From contig JAQUWL010000002.1 in NCBI GenBank assembly GCA_028692875.1, positions 1 to 64,000 of the forward strand: DNA of 64,000 nucleotides, given 5' to 3'. The stretch's first letter is position 1. Every line of letters starts with the position of its first letter. The notes below the pieces were generated by a model, which had not been told where the DNA came from, did no database searches, and saw nothing but the letters and a program-made list of their open reading frames with translations. A program made the position numbers and the translations under genes. This document shows positions 34,856 to 45,050 of the stretch, one piece after another. This stretch comes from Sulfurospirillaceae bacterium. GTDB lineage: Bacteria; Campylobacterota; Campylobacteria; Campylobacterales; Sulfurospirillaceae.

Positions 34856-37800
34856 ATGAAATTAAAAACCCAACACACGCTTAGATTAATCAGTCAATAT
34901 CCTTTGATGATTTTATTTGTTTTTTCAACATACTTTCTATATCTGTCATACACACAATATGATGCAACAATGTTGTTTAAAGAGAAGCTTGAAAATACAA
35001 AAGTTCTGAACAACTTATCTATAAATCTAGCAACGGAAAGAGGCTTGAGCTCTACGTTCTTCTCAAGCAAGGGAAATATTGCAAAAGAGACTCTTAAAAA
35101 TCAAAGAGCAAAAACAAACAAAGCAATGCAAGAGTTTCACGACCACTTTAAGTCACGCGAAATAAGTCCATTAACAAAAACAATTATGATGTACTTAACA
35201 AAAATAGGAGATATCAGACAAGGGGTAGATGACTTTAGTATTGATTTCAACAAAATGTTTTTTGACTACTACAGCCAAATTAATGACAACATTTTTAAAG
35301 AGCTAAAAACTATTGATACCATCAATACAAACTCTAAAATTTCCAGCTTAACATCTGCACTTACATCTGTTTATAAGGATATTGAATATTCTGGACAAGA
35401 GCGAGGTTTTATCTCAAAGTTGCTTAGCCAATACGTTCCTTTTACTGAAAGTGAGCTCAATATTTGGATTAATATCTTTTCCAATTCTGATACTTTTGAC
35501 TATTCTGGAATTACTGATGTTATAACAAAATCTCAAATTGAAAATTTGTACAAATCGCCTGAAAACGTAAAAATACTTGCGGAAATCAAACAGGCAAAAT
35601 TAGAGCTTATTCTTGCGGCTCAAACTGGAGAATATCTGATTGACCCAACGCTTTGGTTTGGAATTTTGACCAAAAAAATCGAGATTTTAAATAAATCATC
35701 ACAAATCATCAAAAATACACTTTTTGAAGAAGTAAATTCATACGACAAACAAAATATGGGACAGCTAATAGGAGCTGGTGCCACATGGGTTATATCTATT
35801 ATTTTAATGTTTTTGGGTTTTGTTCTATATGGACAATTTAAAAAGAACGTTAGAGGACTTGAAAATATTTTCGTAAAAGTTGAAGAACTTGCAGAGACTA
35901 AACAAAAAGTTGACTTTCAAACCGCAGAGGGCATGGAATCAGCCTATGCTATCATTGACAAGGCGATAGAAAATATTGCACGAGAAAAGAAAAATGCCGA
36001 AGAGGCAAGTGCTGCTAAAAGTATCTTTTTGGCAAACATGTCACACGAAATCCGAACACCGCTTAATGGCATAATTGGCTTTACAGAATTACTAAAAAGC
36101 ACAGACCTTGACGATGAAAAAAGAGAGTTTGTTGATGTTATCGAAAAAAGCTCTGAAAACCTGCTAGACATCATTAACAATATTCTTGATCTTTCAAAGG
36201 TTGAAAGCAATAAGGTCGAAATTGACGAAATACTATTCTCCCCTACTGAAGAATTTGAAAATGCTATTGAGGTTTATGGTCCAAAAGCGGCAGAGAAAAA
36301 TATTCAGCTCCCAATGTATCTTGACCCGTCACTTCACAATTATCTCAAGGGAGATGCCACAAAGATAAAAGAAGTTCTCATAAACCTAATGAGTAATGCG
36401 GTTAAATTTACTCCAACAAATGGACATATAACAGTTGAAATAAGAAGAGTTGAAAATGCACCTGCTGGAAAAGCAAGAATTTCGTTTAGCGTTAGGGACT
36501 CCGGAATAGGCATCAGCCAAGATAAAATCGGTGGAATATTTGACGCATTTAATCAAGCTGATTCTACAATTACTAGAAAATTTGGCGGAACTGGTCTTGG
36601 ATTAACCATTTCATCTAAATACATTACCCTCATGGGTGGAAATCTAAGCGTTGAGAGTGAAGAGGGAAAAGGAAGTAGATTCTTTTTCACGATAGACATA
36701 ATAGAATCTCCAGCAAGCGGAACAGATATGCAAAATCGTTTTAGTGATTTTAGTTGTGCCATATTTGCTCCATCCAATAGCACAAAAGCACATACCCAGT
36801 TTCTATATGACTATTTTACATATTTTGGCTCCACCGTAAAGTATTATAGTGATTTTCAAGGACTTAAAAACTCTATTTTTAAATCAGGCACAAATCTTAT
36901 TGTTGTAGACTATAGCAATCTTACCAAAGAAGAATTAGAGGAGTACAAAAAGATAAAACTTCCTATTTTGATTCTCCTTAAGTCATCTCAAATGTCAAAA
37001 TTTAATGAGTGTAACACAAGGTATATGACTCCTATTTACGAACCTATCAATATATCTAAACTTGTTAAAGCATTAGAGGCAGATAGAGAGTTACTACCAG
37101 CAAAAGACTCCCTTTCCCAGCCTACCAAAAAGAAACAAGTTAAATTTGGTAAAAAGTTCAAAGCAGATGTTTTAGTTGCGGAAGACAATGAAATCAACCA
37201 AAGACTTATAAAAAGAACTCTAGAGGATTTGGGATTAAATATTACACTTGTTCCAAATGGTCTGCAGGCGGTTGAGCAAAGAAAAAATGGTAAATATGAT
37301 ATGATTTTTATGGATATTGCAATGCCTATTATGGATGGTGTTCAAGCAACCCACAAAATACTAGAGTATGAACAAAAAAATAATTTGCCACATATTCCTA
37401 TTGTTGCAATTACCGCAAATGCATTGAAAGGCGACAGAGAAAGATTTATGGGCGAGGGACTTGACGAATACGTTACAAAACCTATAAAAAAAGATAGCAT
37501 AATAAGCGTTCTAAATATCTTCATTAACGACAAAATAGATTTAGAAGATGAGGAAGAAAATACACAAGAACAAGAAATTAAAAAAGAAACAGAAGTTGAA
37601 AATATTTCAAATGAAGAGGATGATAACGGTGGCTACATACTAGAAGAGGAGTTTGAAGAATTTCAAACGGAGACGCAAAGCATACAAAAGCCTGAAGAAA
37701 CCACTTATAGCGATGAGAACTTTATAAATGAGCCTCAAAACATACAGCTTAAGACAAAGAAAGAAGAAGATATCTTGGATGAAAAACTGCCTTTTTCTAT

Positions 37801-38311
37801 TAATGCCATACAGGGCGAAGAGACATCTAAGACCGGTAAGGCAAAAGACAAAGAACCAGAATACGAAACAATAGACTTCTTCCAAGAGAAAAACGATGAT
37901 ATTGAAAAAGTTTGGAATGTTGAAGAAAAAATAGAAACCGATATGCCAAAAGCTGACATTATTGTTTGCAAAAAAAGTCCTATCGAAACCAAAATATTTA
38001 CAAGTGTTCTGAAAAAAATGCGTAACGAAGTCGATTATGCATCATCTATTTCTGAACTTGAAAGTAAACTTAAAACTAAACACTATAGCATAGTAATTGT
38101 TGATAAAGAAATACCGAACTTAGACTTAGAATCCTTCGCTCTGCTCTTGAATAATACTGAATCAGAGCAAAACTTAGGACATATTGCAAGTATAGTATTT
38201 ATTGACCCTCTAAACGAACCAAGCGAAATCGAAAAAAATATTTTTGATGTTGTATTGCCAAATCAAATAAATAAAAAAGAACTTGAAGTTCTGGTTAATC
38301 AGTTCTCATAA
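34856..38311 (+). CDS. hybrid histidine kinase with NIT sensor and three receiver-like domains
   Basis: A 1151-residue membrane kinase. Order: TM1 (about 14-32), periplasmic NIT-type helical sensor ([16 protein letters not shown], about 55-290), TM2 (about 303-325), HisKA with H397 ([16 protein letters not shown]), HATPase with DSGIGI and GGTGLGL, a pseudo-receiver (about 640-745) lacking the Asp, a proper receiver with D820 ([11 protein letters not shown]) and KPI, an acidic linker of about 150 residues, and a C-terminal receiver-like domain that keeps an Asp (VDKEIP) but has lost the acidic pair and the lysine. NIT domains sense nitrate/nitrite in known cases; the ligand here is unproven. 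Confidence 0.9.
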   Translation: MKLKTQHTLRLISQYPLMILFVFSTYFLYLSYTQYDATMLFKEKLENTKVLNNLSINLATERGLSSTFFSSKGNIAKETLKNQRAKTNKAMQEFHDHFKSREISPLTKTIMMYLTKIGDIRQGVDDFSIDFNKMFFDYYSQINDNIFKELKTIDTINTNSKISSLTSALTSVYKDIEYSGQERGFISKLLSQYVPFTESELNIWINIFSNSDTFDYSGITDVITKSQIENLYKSPENVKILAEIKQAKLELILAAQTGEYLIDPTLWFGILTKKIEILNKSSQIIKNTLFEEVNSYDKQNMGQLIGAGATWVISIILMFLGFVLYGQFKKNVRGLENIFVKVEELAETKQKVDFQTAEGMESAYAIIDKAIENIAREKKNAEEASAAKSIFLANMSHEIRTPLNGIIGFTELLKSTDLDDEKREFVDVIEKSSENLLDIINNILDLSKVESNKVEIDEILFSPTEEFENAIEVYGPKAAEKNIQLPMYLDPSLHNYLKGDATKIKEVLINLMSNAVKFTPTNGHITVEIRRVENAPAGKARISFSVRDSGIGISQDKIGGIFDAFNQADSTITRKFGGTGLGLTISSKYITLMGGNLSVESEEGKGSRFFFTIDIIESPASGTDMQNRFSDFSCAIFAPSNSTKAHTQFLYDYFTYFGSTVKYYSDFQGLKNSIFKSGTNLIVVDYSNLTKEELEEYKKIKLPILILLKSSQMSKFNECNTRYMTPIYEPINISKLVKALEADRELLPAKDSLSQPTKKKQVKFGKKFKADVLVAEDNEINQRLIKRTLEDLGLNITLVPNGLQAVEQRKNGKYDMIFMDIAMPIMDGVQATHKILEYEQKNNLPHIPIVAITANALKGDRERFMGEGLDEYVTKPIKKDSIISVLNIFINDKIDLEDEEENTQEQEIKKETEVENISNEEDDNGGYILEEEFEEFQTETQSIQKPEETTYSDENFINEPQNIQLKTKKEEDILDEKLPFSINAIQGEETSKTGKAKDKEPEYETIDFFQEKNDDIEKVWNVEEKIETDMPKADIIVCKKSPIETKIFTSVLKKMRNEVDYASSISELESKLKTKHYSIVIVDKEIPNLDLESFALLLNNTESEQNLGHIASIVFIDPLNEPSEIEKNIFDVVLPNQINKKELEVLVNQFS

Positions 38312-38326
38312 AAAGGTCAATAAAAA

Positions 38327-38707
38327 ATGGAAAAAAAACTAACAATACTTGCGGTTGATGACGACTTTATCAACTTAAAGCTTATAAGCTCAATGCTCAA
38401 GAAAAACTCACAAGTTGGTCAGATTTTTGAAGCCATTAACGGACTGGATGCCTTAAATAAACTTCAAGAGGTGGATGGTATAAATCTTGTATTGCTAGAC
38501 ATAAAAATGCCTGTAATGGACGGCATAGAATTTTTAAGAAATTTACAATCCATGCCAAATATGAAAAAAATGCCTGTTATAGTTCTTACAACAGACGAAA
38601 CCCGCAAAAGTGAAGCTTTTGAACATGGAGCTTTTGATTTTCTAGTAAAGCCCATTAGGGAAAACGACTTAAATACGAAAATTGCCAAGATTTCTGATTT
38701 GCTTTAA
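38327..38707 (+). CDS. CheY-like single-domain response regulator
   Basis: A 126-residue lone receiver with all key residues: DDD (10-13), the acceptor Asp in LLDIKMPVMDG (about 54), Thr in VLTTDET and Lys in LVKPIRE. There is no output domain, so it acts by binding a partner. It lies 15 bp after the hybrid kinase and is the likely relay target of that cluster. Its last codons form the left arm of a terminator hairpin. Confidence 0.9.
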   Translation: MEKKLTILAVDDDFINLKLISSMLKKNSQVGQIFEAINGLDALNKLQEVDGINLVLLDIKMPVMDGIEFLRNLQSMPNMKKMPVIVLTTDETRKSEAFEHGAFDFLVKPIRENDLNTKIAKISDLL

Positions 38708-38724
38708 TGCAAATCAGAAATCTT
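38687..38724. terminator. shared terminator between the CheY-like gene and hisG
   Basis: A perfect 16-bp inverted repeat: left arm 38687-38702, loop TTTAAT, right arm 38709-38724, followed on the plus strand by ATTTTTTTA. The left arm is inside the end of the plus-strand gene, and the hairpin also begins right at the stop of hisG on the minus strand, so it can serve both convergent units. Confidence 0.85.
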
Positions 38725-39337
38725 ATTTTTTTATAGTATTTTTAATTTGATTATAAAGGGAGGTAATTTCCTCTTTTTTTTCAATAAAGCTATTTTTGTT
38801 TGATATAAGATAAGCTGAAGACTCCATGATAATTTCTGCTACTTTAAGTCCATTTTGCTTCATTGTTGAGCCTGTTTCTACAATATCCACAATCACATCA
38901 GAAAGTCCAACCAAAGGTGCTAGCTCAATAGAGCCATACAGCTTAATAATATCCACTGCCATAGCTTTTTTTGAAAAGTACCTCTCAGCAATATTAGCCA
39001 TTTTGGTAGCCACTTTAATCTCTGGAGCACTATAGTCAATACAGCTATCTTCCTTGATGCCAACACATACTTTGCACTTTCCGATACCTAGGTCTAAAAG
39101 CCTCAGCAAATCCTCGTCTTTTTCTTCTAAAACATCAAGTCCAACCACTCCAATATCAGCAGATTGGTGCAACACATACGCAGGAACATCTTGATTTCTA
39201 ACAAGTAAAAAACGAAAATTGTCTTTTTCTAAAATAAGTTTTCTATCATCAAATTTAAAATCTTTTTGAAAAATTTTTTCAAAAATCTCTAATGTTTCTT
39301 GTGCAATTCTGCCTTTGGGTAACGCTACGGTTAACAT
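38723..39337 (-). CDS. hisG: ATP phosphoribosyltransferase, short form
   Basis: HisG catalyses the first step of histidine synthesis. The 204-residue protein is the short version without the C-terminal regulatory domain: LTVALPKGRI at the start, DIGVVGLDVLEE, and the PRPP loop DVIVDIVETGSTMKQNGL near residue 150. Short HisG needs HisZ as regulatory partner; hisZ is not in this window. Confidence 0.95.
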   Translation of the reverse strand: MLTVALPKGRIAQETLEIFEKIFQKDFKFDDRKLILEKDNFRFLLVRNQDVPAYVLHQSADIGVVGLDVLEEKDEDLLRLLDLGIGKCKVCVGIKEDSCIDYSAPEIKVATKMANIAERYFSKKAMAVDIIKLYGSIELAPLVGLSDVIVDIVETGSTMKQNGLKVAEIIMESSAYLISNKNSFIEKKEEITSLYNQIKNTIKK

Positions 39338-39346
39338 AAATCCCCT

Positions 39347-39976
39347 CTATAATGATATATTTGAACTCTTAATAACCTTAAGCATTCCCTTAAAAATTAA
39401 AGATTTGTCATAGATTGACTTTTGGAAATATTTGGAAAAAAACTTTCCATCTCCCCCAGTAAAAAATATAGTTTTATCTTTACATGTATCTTGCAAAATA
39501 AGTATTATTGGCTTTATAGTTCCATACGAAATAGCATCGCTTGTCTTTTGAGGCAGAGCATCCAATGGAATACTTGGGTTAATTCTGCAATTTAGTTTTT
39601 CGGAGATATCTTTGTAGCACTGCTCATAAGCACTGATACCTGGCAAAATATAGCCTCCTAGGTGCATACCAGAAGACATAATATCAACAGTTATAGCACT
39701 TCCAGCATCCACAATCATTCCATCATCCACAGCCAAACAAGAAGCTATTCTATCTATGCCTATTCCTTCATAGATAGTATCGAACTCAAAATATGGCTCC
39801 AAATCTATAAAATTATTACCTTTGTGCTTTATAGACTCTGAAATCTCAGAATTAACACTGATAAAATAGATTTTTTCTGAGGTTTTATAGCCTTTAAACT
39901 CCCCGGCAGGGATACTCCACATCTTTCCGTCATGATAAAAATTAACATTTGTATTTCCGATATCACACAAAATCAT
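39347..39976 (-). CDS. coaX: type III pantothenate kinase
   Basis: CoaX phosphorylates pantothenate, step one of CoA synthesis. The 209-residue ASKHA-fold protein begins MILCDIGNTNVNFY at 39976 (an upstream ATG adds six residues). The phosphate-binding CDIGNT, GIDRIA, VDAGSAITVD and FTGGDG motifs are in order. It is at the short end of the family. It overlaps the upstream unknown gene by 14 bp and lies 9 bp before hisG. It has a TACATGTA at 39481, read as TCK. Confidence 0.92.
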   Translation of the reverse strand: MILCDIGNTNVNFYHDGKMWSIPAGEFKGYKTSEKIYFISVNSEISESIKHKGNNFIDLEPYFEFDTIYEGIGIDRIASCLAVDDGMIVDAGSAITVDIMSSGMHLGGYILPGISAYEQCYKDISEKLNCRINPSIPLDALPQKTSDAISYGTIKPIILILQDTCKDKTIFFTGGDGKFFSKYFQKSIYDKSLIFKGMLKVIKSSNISL

Positions 39977-40304
39977 AAAAGACCTTCCAGCCATTATGGA
40001 CTAAGTAGTTTTCAGATTTTGAGCACATCGGAGCTCTAACAAGCAAATGCTTGTATTTATAGGAATGTCCCATAATTTTCTCAAGCCTCTTTTCAAGCTC
40101 GACAAATTCAACAGCATTTTTTAAAACTATTCTGCTCTCCTGAGCTACCCTAAAAACAGTATGGTAGTAGCTTCTATTATCAACCCCACTAAAAACAAAA
40201 ATCTTCTTTCTTGTTCCCAAAAGAGTCAAATCAACAGGCTCAAAACTTTTAAAAATCAATCCTTTGTTGCTTTTGCCCAATACGCTCTGCAATACACTTT
40301 TCAT
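39963..40304 (-). CDS. protein of unknown function
   Basis: I do not recognise this 113-residue basic, soluble protein. Notable stretches are KKIFVFSGVDNRSYYHTVFRVAQESRIVLKNAVEF and a pair of cysteines apart from each other only in APMCSKSE. It is coupled to coaX by overlap and follows the lipoprotein gene by 29 bp, so it belongs to the 41925-38723 minus-strand operon. Confidence 0.65.
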   Translation of the reverse strand: MKSVLQSVLGKSNKGLIFKSFEPVDLTLLGTRKKIFVFSGVDNRSYYHTVFRVAQESRIVLKNAVEFVELEKRLEKIMGHSYKYKHLLVRAPMCSKSENYLVHNGWKVFYDFV

Positions 40305-40333
40305 AACAAATCCAATAAAAAAACAGACTGCAA

Positions 40334-41344
40334 TTAACGCTTTTTGTTTAGTTTAAAATAATCATTTTCATAATAAAGCGTATCTTCGCTTGAGAATAAA
40401 AAGTTTTCAATCTTACCTGGCAATTTATAAACATTTACAGATACCAAATCCAAATCAGTCGCTATAAGATAACCTCCTCGCTCAATCATGTATATATAAT
40501 CTCCATGAATAGCACCGGCAAAGTTCGCAAATTTGAATTTTCTCTCTTTTAGGACTTTTAGATCAGAATCTGTCAATAAAACCCTGCCATCCTTTGTAAA
40601 AATAAAAATCCTATTTTCCAAAACTACAACATCCTTTACATCTGAGTCCAAATAGTTCATACTTTTTGGGTTAATAGAAACCACTTTGCTCTTGGTGGCA
40701 GCCACTAGGCGATCGCCTAGAACATTTAAAAATACAACATTTGCAAAAAACTTGTCACTTGTTATTACAACATCTCTAATGGTTTTTTTTGTATCCTTGT
40801 CCACAATAACCAATTTTCCATCTAGCGTTGGAAAAACTATCAAACTACTCAAAAAATATGGAGAGGCAATTCTAGAATCAAGTGCATAAGTAGGGTCTTG
40901 CTTCAAATCCATCGCTATATTGCCATCTTTCAAATCTACAACAACCAATCTATTTGCACCCAAAACAACTGCTAACAAATTGTCTTTCAGTGCAACAGAA
41001 GCAATAGCCGAGTCAAATTTGGTTTCAAAAACTTTATCTCCGCTCTTGTTGACAATCATTAATTCGCCACATCTTGTGCCAGCAACATAACGTTGTGAAT
41101 CATCGGCAAAGTAGATAAATCCTTTGGGAAATTTGATATCCAAAAGACCTTTTTTAGTAACAATCTGACCATTTCCTAGCGTTGCACCATCTCTTGCTAC
41201 GTCAACAATGGATGAAGGCAAAGAGCCATCAAAGCTTACTTTGCCAGCAATCTGTTCTGGTTCAAAATATTGTCTCTTTGTACCACAACCATACAAAACA
41301 AGCAATGCTAAAAATGCCAAAAAAAGTAGTTTTAAGTTAAACAT
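40334..41344 (-). CDS. lipoprotein with beta-propeller repeats
   Basis: The 336-residue protein has a lipoprotein signal (FLALLVLYGCGTK, Cys20) and then repeated four-strand blades with patterns such as LIVFPTLDGKLVIVDKDTK, RIFIFTKDGRVLLTDSDLK and GDYIYMIERGGYLIATDLD. This PQQ/WD-like pattern resembles BamB of the outer-membrane assembly machine. In E. coli, YfgM and BamB genes are also adjacent; here a YfgM-like gene is immediately upstream with a one-base overlap. That context supports a BamB-like role, but the sequence is too diverged to assert it. Confidence 0.75.
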   Translation of the reverse strand: MFNLKLLFLAFLALLVLYGCGTKRQYFEPEQIAGKVSFDGSLPSSIVDVARDGATLGNGQIVTKKGLLDIKFPKGFIYFADDSQRYVAGTRCGELMIVNKSGDKVFETKFDSAIASVALKDNLLAVVLGANRLVVVDLKDGNIAMDLKQDPTYALDSRIASPYFLSSLIVFPTLDGKLVIVDKDTKKTIRDVVITSDKFFANVVFLNVLGDRLVAATKSKVVSINPKSMNYLDSDVKDVVVLENRIFIFTKDGRVLLTDSDLKVLKERKFKFANFAGAIHGDYIYMIERGGYLIATDLDLVSVNVYKLPGKIENFLFSSEDTLYYENDYFKLNKKR

Positions 41345-41925
41345 TATTTTAGACCTTGATAGTGTTCTAGATTTTTTGCAATCTGTTTTACTGGCGATGA
41401 AGCATCAATTTGTGCAAACTTTAATTTTGCCTCCTCTATTTTTCCCTCTGACAACAAATCATAGCCCTTTTTGAGAAACACAAAACCTGCCAAGAGCTCG
41501 CTCTCAAAACTGCTGTTTTTGTCTAACTGTGAAAGCTTATACGCAGACAAGTCTGCCAAAACAGAATCCTTTGCTGATAAAGACAAATTTTTAAGCGTCT
41601 CCCTATCTTCGTTCAATGAAGCTTGCTGGAACACAAATACCTCATAAAGTTTGATATTTTTTTGCTTCAAGGTCTCTAGTGCATCTTTGTTTTTTGGCTC
41701 TTTCGTCAATATTGCATATGCCTCGTTTGAAACTTTAATGTTATTTTTATGAACAACATCCAAAATTCCATATGCAACTCCACCAGCCACCAAAACAACT
41801 ATTCCTGCAACAATATATTTTTTATACCGCTTGTAAAATCTCTCGCTTTTTATGATACCTTCCAAAAAATGCTCTTCAGTACTTATCTCTTCTTGTATAG
41901 CCTTTATATTGTCCTTAAGTCCCAA
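41344..41925 (-). CDS. YfgM-like membrane-anchored TPR protein
   Basis: A cytoplasmic start (LGLKDNIKAIQEEISTEE...), one membrane segment (YIVAGIVVLVAGGVAYGILDVV) and a periplasmic helical repeat region fit YfgM, an ancillary factor of the SecYEG translocon. I chose TTG at 41925, which has AAAGGA 6 bases upstream; an ATG at 41985 would add 20 basic residues. It overlaps the lipoprotein gene by one base. Confidence 0.7.
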   Translation of the reverse strand: MGLKDNIKAIQEEISTEEHFLEGIIKSERFYKRYKKYIVAGIVVLVAGGVAYGILDVVHKNNIKVSNEAYAILTKEPKNKDALETLKQKNIKLYEVFVFQQASLNEDRETLKNLSLSAKDSVLADLSAYKLSQLDKNSSFESELLAGFVFLKKGYDLLSEGKIEEAKLKFAQIDASSPVKQIAKNLEHYQGLK

Positions 41926-42091
41926 TCTCAATCCTTTATTAACAGAGGTAAATTTTAGCTTTCTAAAAATGTAAAAGTTTATCATAATAAATCTTACAAG
42001 GGACTAATTCTTGCCTAAACTTTTTCAGCAGTCATAAAATGTCATTCTGCTATAATGCTTCGCAAAAAGATTGACAAGGAAATACAAAATT

Positions 42092-42382
42092 ATGAAAATT
42101 GATAATGCATTGTTGCAAAAACTGGAAAACCTATCCTCTCTTAAAATCAGCAATGAAAAAAGAGAAGATGTAATAAAACAACTAAGTGAAATTGTTGAAT
42201 TTGTTGAGAACCTTGGCGAAATGGATTTGGATAACGAAGAAACAACATTTACTACAATTGCTGGCGGAACACCGCTTCGAGAAGACATACCAAATGTTAA
42301 TCCAAATATTATTCAAACGATTTTAGCAAATGCTCCACTGAGCGAAAATAGTTTTTTTGTCGTTCCAAAAATCATAGAATAA
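42092..42382 (+). CDS. gatC: aspartyl/glutamyl-tRNA amidotransferase subunit C
   Basis: GatC is the small subunit that stabilises GatA in making Gln-tRNA and Asn-tRNA. The 96-residue protein starts MKIDNALLQKLENLSSL at 42092 behind AAGGAA; an in-frame TTG at 42071 is less likely. The typical EIVEFVENLGEMD and the late PLREDIP motif are present. It is separate from gatA and gatB, as is usual in the phylum. Confidence 0.92.
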   Translation: MKIDNALLQKLENLSSLKISNEKREDVIKQLSEIVEFVENLGEMDLDNEETTFTTIAGGTPLREDIPNVNPNIIQTILANAPLSENSFFVVPKIIE

Positions 42383-42400
42383 ATAATTAAAGGAATCAAA

Positions 42401-43468
42401 ATGGGTGCATTAAATATAAAAGCCTTACTTAAAAATGTTGTAGCCTATAAAGCCTCGGATCTGCATCTTGTAAGTCGAAGTGAACCACAAATTAGGATTG
42501 ATGGGAAACTCGTAGCTTTGGACATGGATAAACTCGAAGGAACAACAATTGAAGAGATGTGCTACACCCTTATAACAGATAAACAAAAAAAGAAGCTTGA
42601 AGAAGAAAAAGAACTTGACTTCGCCATTATGTTTCCAGACATTGGGCGTTTTCGTGCAAACTACTATTACACCATGAACGGCGAAGTGGCTGCAGCTTTT
42701 AGGATTATCCCTGTTAATATTCCCTCTTTGGATGAACTTAATTCCCCTGTTGTTTTTAAAGATATTGTTCAAAGAGAAAAGGGACTTATTCTTGTAACCG
42801 GACCAACAGGTAGCGGTAAATCTACGACCCTAGCAGCTCTTTTAAATGAAATAAACTTACATGAACATAGGCATATTATCACGATCGAGGATCCTGTTGA
42901 GTTTGTACACAGCAATAAACGCTCCTTGTTTTCGCACAGAAATGTCGGAGAAGATACCAAAACCTTTGCAAGGGCATTAAAGTTTTCATTGCGTGAAGAT
43001 CCTGATGTCATACTTGTTGGAGAGATGAGGGATCAAGAAACAATTAGTACCGCTATTACTGCTGCAGAAACTGGGCATCTGGTTTTTGCCACACTTCACA
43101 CCAACTCTGCCGTTCAAACCATAAACAGAATTGTTGATAGCTTTGATGGTGCAGAACAGATTCAGGTACGAAATATGTTAGCAACCTCTCTTTATGCAGT
43201 CATATCTCAAAGTCTCTTACCGCGCATTGGGGGGGGAAGAGTAGCTATTCATGAAATTCTTATAAACAACTCTGCAATCGCAAACCTAATAAGGGAAAAC
43301 AAAATTCATCAAATATACTCTCAAATGCAACTCAATCAGCAAAAAACAGGAATGATAACTCAAACACAGGCAATGGTTAAAAATTTGAGAGCAAATACCA
43401 TCACCAGAGAAGATGCTATTCGATATTCAACACAACCACAAGAGCTGCTTAACAATATAGGTATGTAA
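42401..43468 (+). CDS. pilT: twitching motility ATPase
   Basis: PilT drives type IV pilus retraction. The 355-residue hexameric ATPase has an N-terminal PAS-like domain (ASDLHLV), Walker A GPTGSGKSTT (about 131-140), an Asp box, Walker B DPDVILVGEMRD and a His box (ATLHTNSAVQTINR). It is 18 bp after gatC. Filamentous phages often enter via retracting pili, so PilT is a plausible, unproven partner for infection by the neighbouring prophage. Confidence 0.93.
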   Translation: MGALNIKALLKNVVAYKASDLHLVSRSEPQIRIDGKLVALDMDKLEGTTIEEMCYTLITDKQKKKLEEEKELDFAIMFPDIGRFRANYYYTMNGEVAAAFRIIPVNIPSLDELNSPVVFKDIVQREKGLILVTGPTGSGKSTTLAALLNEINLHEHRHIITIEDPVEFVHSNKRSLFSHRNVGEDTKTFARALKFSLREDPDVILVGEMRDQETISTAITAAETGHLVFATLHTNSAVQTINRIVDSFDGAEQIQVRNMLATSLYAVISQSLLPRIGGGRVAIHEILINNSAIANLIRENKIHQIYSQMQLNQQKTGMITQTQAMVKNLRANTITREDAIRYSTQPQELLNNIGM

Positions 43469-43553
43469 TTTTGGTGTTTTATTTTACCATTATCACAGCT
43501 AACAAAAGATATGCTTTAGCTGATTATTTTAAACAATAGGAAGGTCTTTCGCA

Positions 43554-44498
43554 ATGAATCAAAACAACACTATTGCACAGACAATTTATGAACTTGGAAA
43601 AGAGAGTTTTAGCAAGCTTGAAACATTAAGCATCCCTCCGTATCCAAAATATTATTATGATACATTTATGGAATTTTTAAATGACTCTAGCGATCCAGAA
43701 CTCATAGACTTATCCAAAAAACACAGCTATCTTTTTTCACTATCTCAAGAGAGTGCCATCGGTAGTGCATGCTTTGATTTAGCCAAAAAAGGTCTTGAAG
43801 AATACATTCAAACCAACAATAATTTAAAAGCTATTTCCGATGAAAGTTTTATAGATATCAACAATCTTCAAAAAGAACCATCCAAAATTCAAATGGGCGA
43901 GATCATTTCAGCATTTGGCTCATTTCAAGGAAAAATATTAAACGAACTTAAAAATGCTGACGATACGGTTACAAAATTAAAACTAGAAGTTGAAAGACTT
44001 GAGCGTGAATCAAATATAGACCCTTTAACAAAAACTCACAACAGAAGAGTCTTAACAAAAGACCTTGAAGAGATTCTCTCTTTTGGTGAAGACAAAGCCA
44101 TAGATATGCAACTTGTAATGTTCGATGCAGATGATTTTAAAAAAATAAATGACTCTTTTGGACACATCGCTGGAGACAAAACATTGATTTTTATCGCAAA
44201 ACTTATTCAAAACTCTATCCGAAGAGGAACTAGAGTTTACCGATACGGGGGAGAGGAGTTTATTGTTATTCTAAACAGAACATCGTTTGAAGAGGCCGAA
44301 AAAACAGTAGGTAGAATAATTCAAGAAACATCCGACAGCAAACTTTTGTACAAAGGACACTCGATACATCTTACGCTCAGCGCAGGTCTAGCATCTCACG
44401 AAAAAGGGATTTCGGCAGAGGCTCTTTTGGAAAAAGTAGATAAAGCATTATATGACGCCAAGAAAAATGGTAAAAATTGCTATAAGGTTATAAAATAA
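43554..44498 (+). CDS. diguanylate cyclase
   Basis: A 314-residue cytoplasmic protein: an all-helical N-terminal domain of about 145 residues that I do not recognise, then a GGDEF domain with the active motif RYGGEEFIVIL (about 233-243) and DADDFKKINDSFGH. The product would be cyclic di-GMP. The inhibitory I-site (RxxD) reads RRGT here, so product feedback at that site is likely lost. Its stop overlaps the cvpA-like ATG. Confidence 0.92.
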   Translation: MNQNNTIAQTIYELGKESFSKLETLSIPPYPKYYYDTFMEFLNDSSDPELIDLSKKHSYLFSLSQESAIGSACFDLAKKGLEEYIQTNNNLKAISDESFIDINNLQKEPSKIQMGEIISAFGSFQGKILNELKNADDTVTKLKLEVERLERESNIDPLTKTHNRRVLTKDLEEILSFGEDKAIDMQLVMFDADDFKKINDSFGHIAGDKTLIFIAKLIQNSIRRGTRVYRYGGEEFIVILNRTSFEEAEKTVGRIIQETSDSKLLYKGHSIHLTLSAGLASHEKGISAEALLEKVDKALYDAKKNGKNCYKVIK

Positions 44499-45040
44499 TG
44501 GAAAATGTATCACTTTTCGACATTGTATCTTTGTCTTTAATTTTGATTTTGGGTATCAAAGGTGTTATTAATGGCTTTATAAAAGAGGTTTTTGGGCTTG
44601 TCGGAATCGTTGGAGGAATCTATCTTGCATCAAGATACGCTGAGCAAGCAGGACTTTTGATAAATGATTATCTATATCAATTTGGCAACAAAGCATCGCT
44701 ATATCTATTTGGATTTATGGCGGTTCTTGTACTTTTTTGGGTAATCAGCCTTTTCTTGGGCTATATTTTAGCACAGGCTCTAAAAATGAGTGGGCTTGGA
44801 GCTATTGATAAAATTGCCGGCTTTATCGTTGGTAGTGCAAAAATATTTTTAGTCTTTTCAATATTAACTGTAACGCTAAATAACATAGAATTTATCCGCT
44901 CAAGGCTTGAATCTTATATGGCAAAAAGCAAAATGTTTCCAATTTTTCAGGAGGCTGGAAACTATATTGTCAAGCTTGACACAAAACAAATGATAAGCGA
45001 TTCAACAACACCAAAAGACGAAAGTCCAAAAATTAAATAA
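44498..45040 (+). CDS. CvpA-family membrane protein
   Basis: A 180-residue protein with four membrane segments (LFDIVSLSLILILGIKGVINGF, GLVGIVGGIYLASRY, LYLFGFMAVLVLFWVISLFLG, KIAGFIVGSAKIFLVFSIL) and a polar tail. The start with GxxxGFxKE is typical of CvpA, needed for colicin V production in E. coli and envelope maintenance elsewhere. It overlaps the diguanylate cyclase by one base. Confidence 0.85.
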   Translation: MENVSLFDIVSLSLILILGIKGVINGFIKEVFGLVGIVGGIYLASRYAEQAGLLINDYLYQFGNKASLYLFGFMAVLVLFWVISLFLGYILAQALKMSGLGAIDKIAGFIVGSAKIFLVFSILTVTLNNIEFIRSRLESYMAKSKMFPIFQEAGNYIVKLDTKQMISDSTTPKDESPKIK

Positions 45041-45050
45041 AAGACTAATT

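Noticed and set aside
41926-41985. Longer start for the YfgM-like gene
   Set aside because: The extra 20 residues are basic with no RBS, while TTG at 41925 has AAAGGA in the right place.
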